Positions 57,314-64,000 of a DNA stretch of 64,000 bases are shown here, in pieces. Origin of the DNA: Earliella scabrosa (taxonomy: Eukaryota; Basidiomycota; Agaricomycetes; Polyporales; Polyporaceae); the NCBI GenBank assembly GCA_022605405.1, contig JABYQQ010000003.1, positions 496,001-560,000 on the forward strand, given 5' to 3'. The notes under the pieces were generated by a model, which saw only the letters and a program-made list of their open reading frames with translations, did no database searches and had not been told where the DNA came from. A program made the position numbers and the translations under genes. Position 1 is the first letter of the stretch. Every line of letters begins with the position of its first letter.

Positions 57314-59513
57314 ATGCTGCCTCCCGCGCCCACCGACTGCGACGATGACGGACGCGACTCGAGCTCAGAGGACGACGAGCTCGAGTATTTGTGGACTGCA
57401 GCCAGCCGGCTCAGGCTGCCGCGGTGCGCCGCCAAAGCATCGCTCACGTGCAAGGCCGTAGACCCGCGGTCTCAGCCGTCATTCCGCTCTTCTCGTTCAC
57501 GCTCTGCACCACCATCATCCACTCCCTCTCGCTCGCGCAAGTCCCTCCCTGCAGGGCTCCTTCCTCCTTTGCAAGGCATCATGCTCGCTGCCCCGGCCGT
57601 CGACCTCACCTTCGACAATGACGACGACTGGATGCCATCCCCGTCCTCCGCCCCCCGACTATACCGCGCCGCTAGTGTGGGTAACAGTTGGGGGGTCACC
57701 TCCATCGGCCGCGGCTTCCAGTGGAACAACCATCACCAGGAGGAGGAGAGCGAAAGCGACCACGAAAGGGACTCCGTGGTCTCCCCAGACACCGTTGGCG
57801 CGTCCAAGGAACGGACAAGTCTGCTATGCGCAACCCGCCCAGCATGGCTGAGCACTTCCGCAGTGCCAAGGTCTGCAGCCACCAACGGACTTCCTACGAT
57901 TTCCACCTCTATCACTTCACCTGTGTCCATCCAGCCGCTCTCACCGCGGACAGGCAGTTTCATCTCAGGGCCTTTGACTCGTTCGCCGGTACAGTCCCGT
58001 CCTTCCTCTCCACGTCCATTGTCATCTAGACCCGCATCGCCCCATCCGACATCTATGGCCCCGCCGTCAGCCTCTTCTTTGCGAAGTCCACTCTCTAGCA
58101 CACCATCCTCACCGCGCTCCAGTCAATTTCCCCGCATGCGTCGGAGATCATCCCAACAGCGCGTCTCGCTCGTGGCCGGCCGTGTCTCCATAGCTCCCGT
58201 AGAACCGCCCTCACCGATGCCCGCGGGGCCTCAAAAGCTCGTCCGTACGAATAGTGCCGCGAGCTATCTTAGTGTGGCCAGCAGCACTGGCCCTCCTACC
58301 CCCGGAGAGAAGCCAAGGACAGTAGGCGATCGAAGCATATCCGAATTTGTTATCGAACGCGAAATTGGCCGCGGCGCATACGGATTGGTGAAGCGTGCTA
58401 GAGAGATGATGGAAGATGGGTCATTGGGGGTAAGTATCCAAAGACCTCACGTTCTTCCACATATCTCGTTAATTCGGATGTCAGCCGCCACTCGTCATTA
58501 AGCAGATCATCAAGTCGCGCATCCTGGCAGATTGCTGGAAGCGACATCCCAAGTTTGGCACCATTCCGATAGAGATCTACGTTATGTCTGCGATATCGAC
58601 CACGCACTATGTCTTGCCGCCACCACGTCCCTGGGACCCGCTTCGAGGCAAGGATAATGTTCACAACGACTGGATAGAAGGGAAAGTGGTGAGCGGTCAC
58701 CCGAACATCTGCCCTCTGCTCGATTTCTTCGAGGACAATCACTACTACTACCTCGTGCTACCCTCCACAACACCCGAGCCACAACCTGACGAACCCGCCC
58801 CGCCTTCGGACCTTTTCGACCTCGTGGAGAGCTTTCCGAACGGGCTACCCCCAGATCTCATTCGAACGTATCTTGGACAGATCGCAGACGCTGTCGCCTT
58901 CCTACACACGAAGGGTATCGGTGAGCGTGCCCATACTGGACGTAATAAAGTGACGCTGAGAAGCCGCGTGCAGTTCACCGCGATATCAAAGATGAAAACG
59001 TCGTTCTAGGACCGGCGGGGAAGTGCGTTCTCATCGACTTTGGAAGCTCCGGCCTCGTCAGAAAAGGCGGATGGGATACCTTCAGCGGCACGTGAGTGCA
59101 TCTCATTCGCCATCGGTGGTCCTGGGTTCTCATCCATGAGACAATGTAGGCTCGACTACGCAGGCCCCGAAATCTTGCGCGGCGAACGTTACTACGGCAA
59201 GGAGCAAGACGTCTGGGCTTTCGGCGTTGTTGCCTACGTGATGCTCGTCGGGGAATGCCCCTTTACCACGGCAGCGGAAGCTCAGGAGGGGCTCGAGTCC
59301 CCATTTGCTAGCGCATCGATCGCTCTCGACGAACGCTGCATGGACGGTAAGGAGAAAGATGGCGAAGAGTCCGACGGCGGAGGCGCATTGGGCGACGCTG
59401 CAGCACTGGTCCGGGCGTGTCTGCGAGTCGACGTGAACGCGCGGCCGACGTTCCAAACGATCCTGCAAAGCCGGTTCTTGAGCGGAAAAGGGGGCTGGGG
59501 CTTGGACTCATGA
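57314..59513 (+). CDS. PAS-kinase-like serine/threonine protein kinase (no PAS domain seen)
   Basis: Four exons (57314-58429, 58485-58920, 58974-59091, 59150-59513) give 677 residues. The first 330 are Ser/Pro/Arg-rich and look disordered. The kinase domain starts 'SEFVIEREIGRGAYGLVKRA'; the ATP lysine is in 'PPLVIKQIIKS', the catalytic loop is 'VHRDIKDENVVLG', the metal motif 'LIDFGSSGLV' and the P+1 region 'GTLDYAGPEILRG', with 'YYGKEQDVWAFGVVAYVMLV' after it. All essential residues are present. This pattern (HRDIKDEN, DFGS, YAGPEIL) is that of PAS kinases (Psk1/PASK), which control glycogen and sugar partitioning, but I see no PAS domain. A kinase-lobe insert lies at 'VLPPPRPWDPLRGKDNVHND'. 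Confidence 0.88.
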
Positions 59514-59989
59514 CCCCCCGGCCTTCTTGAAGCGCGTGTCGGCTGCGTGCGGGTCGAGGGTGCGCGAAGAACCCCCCACACGATCAGAAGAGCCGCAGAG
59601 CTGACAAGGTTGTCTTTGCAGGTACGGTATGTTATCTGATGGCTTCGCGTGCTGCAGGCCGGGGCCCCCAACGCGGCCTTGGTCTCGGCTGGCGCTCTTT
59701 CCCCGCCATCCATCGTTCGCGATATTTATCTTCATTCTTTCATGACCGTTTTGTACACACATTAATGTTATCGACACCATCGCATCCATCGACACTCGTT
59801 CCAACACCATCTCTTCTCGCTACACTGCATTCTTGACATGTATCCGCGTAGTCAGAACCAATCCTGTGCAATATGTGCAATAGAAGCTGAATGTAGTCTT
59901 TTTTTCTCTTCTCGTCCCGAGCCATAGAGGTGCAAGGACGTGGATGTGTTGACTTCTTGAGGCCCGAAATTGGGGTCCGTATGAACGAC
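59514..59989. other. Convergent intergenic region
   Basis: This 476-base gap lies between convergent gene ends, probably both 3' untranslated regions. Nothing else is supported. Confidence 0.4.
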
Positions 59990-61512
59990 CTAGCAGACGT
60001 GCTCGATCTTGCTTCCGTCGTCGACCTTCTCGCCGAGGTCCCTGCCTACCGTGCGCTCGAAGACCTCCATCATGAAGGTGAACATAGACCGTGTCAACGC
60101 AGCATCCCAGCGGCCCTTGGAGGACTCGTCGCGTATGAATGCGTGCTGGGCTTGTACCTCCAGGAACTACGAACATGTCGCGCGTGAGCCACTCGGATCA
60201 ACGAATGCGAGAGTCCTCGACGCACGGAAGCAGTGACGTTCGCATCCTCAAGTGTCTTGCGGATCAGGTCTCGCCCCTCGCGAGGAACGTGCGTGTCCTG
60301 TGCGCCGATGAACATTGATATGACATACTGCAGTGCACAACAGGATGCAACACACCTGCTTCCCAAAGATCATCTGCACCAAACACCGAGAGGTCAGTGA
60401 TAGATCCGAGAAGGGCCTTGTGCACTGTGCACTATGTACATACCACGAGCTCGCCTCTTCCTGTCAGGTCGCCATTGCGGACTCGCACGAGCGAGTTGTC
60501 GTTCTTGCCTTTGCCAAGGGTGGCGCTGTGGATGTCGGTGGCGAAGAAGCAGACGGACGCGAGAACGCGGGGGTCGAATGAGGCCTGTCAGTGGGGATCG
60601 ACTTGGTGTTCACGGCATGCTCAAATCGATGGTGGAGTAGAACGTACTCTGAAGGCCTGAGAGATGAAGAGGCAAAGCTCGCGTGAGCGCAGATGCGCAC
60701 GGCCATGGTTAGCATGATGCGTACCAAGTGTCCTCCGAGGCACATCCCGGTGGCTACATGCGCTGCATGAACATGCATTCATACGACAAGAATTGATGCG
60801 ACCGACCGGCGATGCGTCCGTTGCAGTTCTTCAAGGAGCACAGCAGATCGATCGCAAGTGTAGCGTCCTAGATGCAAACTTCGTTACTTGTGCACATCTG
60901 GTTTGGCAACGGAATAGTCGCGTACCTCGTCGTAGGCGGCGAGCTCTTTTTCAATCTACAGGCCGGATTAACGCACGCAGTCGCAGGATTAACGACTTTC
61001 ACCGACCTTGTACTTGTTGCCTCTGTCAGTGCCTGCATATCGCAGTGAGTTGGGTACACAGAGAGGTCAAGGCAAGTGAGTCTCGCCTTCAACATCGTAC
61101 GGAATCGGCTCTGGGCCTTCGAACTCGTGATAGGTAGACGGACATGCTAGATCGCGACCCTATGAGCACACTCCATGCAGTCTGCGTTGAGTTCACTCAC
61201 CCACAACGTATCCCTGACTGGCGATCTGACCCGCGAAGCGTTCGACGGGACCAGTCACTTGGTAGATCTCGCTTCAAAAATACCGGTCAGCTCGCGGAGC
61301 GGGAGGTCCTAGGAGACACCCCACCTGAAGCAGACGACACCTGTTTCGCACATCCATCAAGGTTAACGTTCGAGGGCAGGACCGATGCACTTACCAGGAA
61401 ACTTGGCATTGGGATAGCCTGGGACGGCGGGCGCGATGACGAAGATCCTGATCGGCCGACCGTTGCGATCGAGCTTTGTCGGGACATCGTGGTGTGTCTT
61501 GGTGATGAGCAT
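59990..61512 (-). CDS. Dienelactone hydrolase family protein
   Basis: About 270 residues are split by many short introns. The start at 61512 gives 'MLITKTHHDVPTKLDRNGRP' and 'RIFVIAPAVPGYPNAKFPG', the family opening. The fold continues with 'YQVTGPVERFAGQIASQGYV', 'YHEFEGPEPIPYDVEG' and the nucleophile elbow 'GMCLGGHL' (catalytic Cys). A block encoding 'FFATDIHSATLGKGKND' follows, then 'DTHVPREGRDLIRKTLEDAN' and the C-terminus 'GEKVDDGSKIEHVC'. Dienelactone hydrolases open carboxymethylenebutenolides in the ortho-cleavage pathway for aromatic compounds; many fungal members have unknown substrates. It lies divergent to the GNAT gene. Splice sites inside the gene were judged by family fit and a few may be off by some bases. 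Confidence 0.83.
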
Positions 61513-61815
61513 CGTGTCTGGTCTCTCTCTGACAGATCGGTGCCGCGGAGGTGGAGCTGGACGGTGGTCGCCGAGATCAAGGAGCGCGAGCGCCAAGAGC
61601 ACATAAGTACGCGCGACGCGTCGGTCACGTGGCGGACGCTCATTATGGTGCGCAAGCGCGCCAGGACGAACGTGCGTCCAGGGTTTGGATGAAAGCGCGT
61701 CGCAGGCTCTGTTCGCCCGCCATCGCCATGTCAAGTCCTCCTCCTGGGCTACTTATACCCCCTCGCATCTGTCTGGGGCGCGTCTTCCTCTCCCACAAGT
61801 ACCTCGGCGGTCAAT
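61513..61815. promoter_or_regulatory. Divergent promoter region, dienelactone hydrolase / GNAT
   Basis: About 300 bases lie between the divergent start codons, so the two promoters are close. Open frames crossing this stretch on the minus strand are extensions of the hydrolase leader. Confidence 0.45.
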
Positions 61816-62724
61816 ATGGTTGAGCCCAGCGCACGGATACGCCTCGTCGAGCCCGCAGACGAGAAGCTCCTCAGGTTCACGATTGGGAAGGCGGGGATGG
61901 AGCCTATCGCGGTTGCAAACAACAAGTGTGAGTCGCGTGAAGATTTGCCCTCTCTCGCTCTGCTCAGACCCGCTCGTGCAGTGTATTTCCATCCGCTCGT
62001 GCTCGCAATATGGATAGGCCTCTCGAGCGTATTCGTCGAGCTCATGCATTGGTGGCCGAATCCTGAGCACGGGCTCTTGGGATACCTCGCGCCTGTCCCC
62101 GCCTTTGGGACGACGTCCATCGTGTTCATGTTCGCGATCGACTGGTATGTGATCGCCACCCTCGCGTGCACAGACATATGTTCACCGTGTCGTCCTCTTA
62201 GGCTCAACCGCTGGGGCTTCGAGGAACGCTCTGCACACGTCCTCCGCCGCCCAGACCTAGTTGACATACCCAAGTACTACTCGCGCTCTCCCTCCTCGGG
62301 GTTCTGGGTGCTGCAGTACGGAGACAGGGTCATTGGTCACATCGCCCTCGACGCGTCTGTCGACGCTGACTCAGACGAGGCCATCGCGGACAAAACGATC
62401 AGGAAAGACAAGGCGGGCAAGGTCGTCCTGTCCAAGGGCACCGCAAAAGTTGCAACCATACGTCACTTCTACGTCGACGAGGAGTACCGGCCCGCCGGCA
62501 TGGCGAATGACCTGCTGGAGTTCGCGCTCAAGCATGCCTTCACAGCAGACCCGAAGCTGGAGGCGGTGCGCGCTACCGACTCGCCGCTGCAGGCTTATGT
62601 TGGTGATGCCCTGCGCTCGCATGGGTTCGTTCTGGAGAGGAAGACGGAGAGCTTTGGGGTACTGCGATGGCAGAGCAGCGTGAAGATTGTCCAGCGAAGT
62701 CGCTGGGCCGCTGAAGCCCACTGA
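61816..62724 (+). CDS. GNAT acetyltransferase with N-terminal membrane segments
   Basis: The reading frame is open throughout (302 residues), but two stop-free introns fit well at 61928-61981 (54 bases) and 62145-62201 (57 bases); removing them gives about 265 residues. The protein starts 'MVEPSARIRLVEPADEKLLR', has two hydrophobic segments ('FHPLVLAIWIGLSSVFVELM' and 'TTSIVFMFAIDW'), and then a GNAT domain. Its strand/loop blocks are 'SSGFWVLQYGDRVIGHIALD', 'ATIRHFYVDEEYRPAGMAND' (acetyl-CoA loop) and 'SPLQAYVGDALRSHGFVLER'. The layout recalls NAT8-like membrane acetyltransferases. The substrate is unknown. Confidence 0.82.
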   Translation: MVEPSARIRLVEPADEKLLRFTIGKAGMEPIAVANNKCESREDLPSLALLRPARAVYFHPLVLAIWIGLSSVFVELMHWWPNPEHGLLGYLAPVPAFGTTSIVFMFAIDWYVIATLACTDICSPCRPLRLNRWGFEERSAHVLRRPDLVDIPKYYSRSPSSGFWVLQYGDRVIGHIALDASVDADSDEAIADKTIRKDKAGKVVLSKGTAKVATIRHFYVDEEYRPAGMANDLLEFALKHAFTADPKLEAVRATDSPLQAYVGDALRSHGFVLERKTESFGVLRWQSSVKIVQRSRWAAEAH

Positions 62725-62858
62725 GCATCGTCATGTCCGACGAGAGAGGTGTAATCGTCGCTTACATTGGGCAAATGAGTAGATAATACAGGGTGAAAGC
62801 ATTTGCTTCAACTAGACTCTTCCATCTCCGTCCAATAACCTTCGCGCGCGTTCATCGT

Positions 62859-64000
62859 TTAAGACAGGAAGTTAACCAATGCATCCGCCACGATCTTCCA
62901 GTGCCCCTCCCGCAAGACCAGATCGTGGAAGGCACCTTCAACGGTAACGACCTCGGCCTTCGGGACGCGCGACTTGATCTTGTTGGCCTCCTCATACGGA
63001 ACGACCTCGTCATCGGTGCCCTATTACGCGTCAGCGGGCAACACAGATCAGGGACGTAGGTTGCGGGTGCTCACATGGATGACTAGGACTTCCAGGTCCT
63101 TCTTCTCGGGCCCGACCGAGAGGCTGGCAAGCTTGTCGAACGTGCTCTGTAGGCCGCGAATGGGCCCGTCGTTGAAGCACGACTGCAAGCTGCGTTTGTA
63201 GCCAGGGAGTTCGCTAGCTTGGAGATTGCGGAGCTGCGTGGGCATTGGATATTTGAGTTGCAAAGTCGAAACCGGCAGTACAGCGATGAGAGGAGCGTAC
63301 CTGGTGATACTCTTTGATCGCGACTTTCTGAAGGAGTGGACCATGCCTCAACGCCTCAACGTTTCTGGGATTCCCAAGGACTTACGGCTGGACCAGACGT
63401 GGCCGAGGGTGATCTCTGCAGGAGATGTTGAGCACTATGCTTTGTCGAGGGCAGCATCTGATGGACATACCTCAAGTAGCCCCGCGGATGCTATCAATAC
63501 TGTCTTTCCCGTGACAAGATGAGGCAAGGACGCAGTAAATGCAGCAGCGATCCCGCCGCCCTGACCAAACATCCGTCATCTCGTCAGCAAGGTAAGGGTA
63601 GGGCAACACTCAGCTCACCATAGAGAAGCCAACGAAGTGCGCGGTGTCCCAACGCACGTACTGCATCAGAAGGGCGAGCTGGGTGACAAATAGCGTGGGG
63701 TCGCTGATGGTCTTCGGGGCTTCAGAGTATCCTTTGCCATACAGGTCTGTATGTGAGGGTCGCGCAGGGGTCAATGCACGGGGAGGGTGGATTGCGAGCT
63801 AATTACTCACCGTAGATGAGCACCCTGAATCCTCGTTCTGCGAGGTAAGGACCAATCTCTCTCCACGTCACGCTAGGCGTGGATATGCCGTGAATCAAGA
63901 CGACCTGGGAAGGAGCTAATGAGAAGGAGTTGCACTAGATTATGAAGGTCAGAGCGGACCTTAGTGCCTTCCTCTGGGCCGATGACCCAATATCGGACGC
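62859..64000 (-). CDS. Alpha/beta hydrolase, partial at window end
   Basis: The gene continues past the window edge, so its start is missing. Visible minus-strand blocks run 'YWVIGPEEGTKVVLIHGIST', 'LAERGFRVLIYDLYGKGYSE', the nucleophile elbow 'AHFVGFSMGGGIAAAFTASF', the acid residue in 'VIHGTDDEVVPYEEAN' and the catalytic His in 'VEGAFHDLVLREG'. It ends 'IVADALVNFLS'. Several introns of about 50 bases interrupt it. It is a serine hydrolase of unknown substrate, converging on the GNAT gene 134 bases away. Confidence 0.85.

Noticed and set aside
1..64000. Search by eye for transposons, CRISPR arrays, rDNA and telomere repeats
   Set aside because: No transposase or reverse-transcriptase motifs, long terminal or inverted repeats, spacer-repeat arrays, rRNA-like sequence or TTAGGG runs were noticed. 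Small or degraded elements could still be missed without computation.

Overview
The window is nuclear DNA of a filamentous basidiomycete, most likely an Agaricomycete. Genes are compact and split by many short introns of about 50-60 bases with GT..AG ends. Both strands are used densely. The proteins are typical of wood- or litter-associated Agaricomycetes: an SRA-domain protein, a PL4 rhamnogalacturonan lyase, two PL8-type lyases, a fungal P450, INCENP, COMPASS Spp1 and others. I saw no transposon, rDNA, CRISPR array or prokaryotic-style operon. Gene models were built by hand from reading frames, splice signals and recognised protein families; the species is not identifiable from this.

Layout. 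0.4-6.1 kb, plus strand: an uncharacterised protein, a tandem CCCH zinc-finger protein with a 13-base micro-exon, and an SRA-YDG methyl-DNA-reader-like protein. 6.5-28 kb is an accessory-looking block: a secreted PL4 lyase (minus), a 3-ketoacyl-CoA thiolase (plus), an amidase (minus), two tandem secreted PL8 lyases (minus), a SUR7/PalI-type membrane protein (minus) and a second, paralogous amidase (plus). Ribosomal protein uS3 is embedded in it. 28-35.4 kb: Mpp10 (18S rRNA processing), a Sec9/SNAP-25 t-SNARE, a pepsin-like aspartic protease and a TPR-MYND protein. 35.7-42.7 kb: a large INCENP and a cytochrome P450. 43-45.1 kb: divergent bL32m and NDUFA5 genes 124 bases apart, an intron-containing tRNA-Ser(UGA), and LSM1. 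45.4-50.3 kb: a very long Spp1/CFP1-like PHD protein. 51-57 kb: a Stm1/SERBP1-like RGG protein, a histidine phosphatase, a MEMO1 homologue and ribosomal protein eL32. 57-64 kb: a PAS-kinase-like Ser/Thr kinase, a dienelactone-hydrolase-family protein, a membrane GNAT acetyltransferase, and an alpha/beta hydrolase cut by the window end.

How they fit together. The lyase block could form a polyuronide-degrading capability: secreted PL4 and PL8 enzymes cleave uronic-acid-containing polymers, and the amidases and thiolase may deal with small products. That functional link is inference from proximity only. The rest is housekeeping: translation (uS3, eL32, Stm1-like), rRNA processing (Mpp10), mRNA decay (LSM1), secretion (Sec9), chromatin (SRA, Spp1, INCENP) and mitochondrial function (bL32m, NDUFA5).
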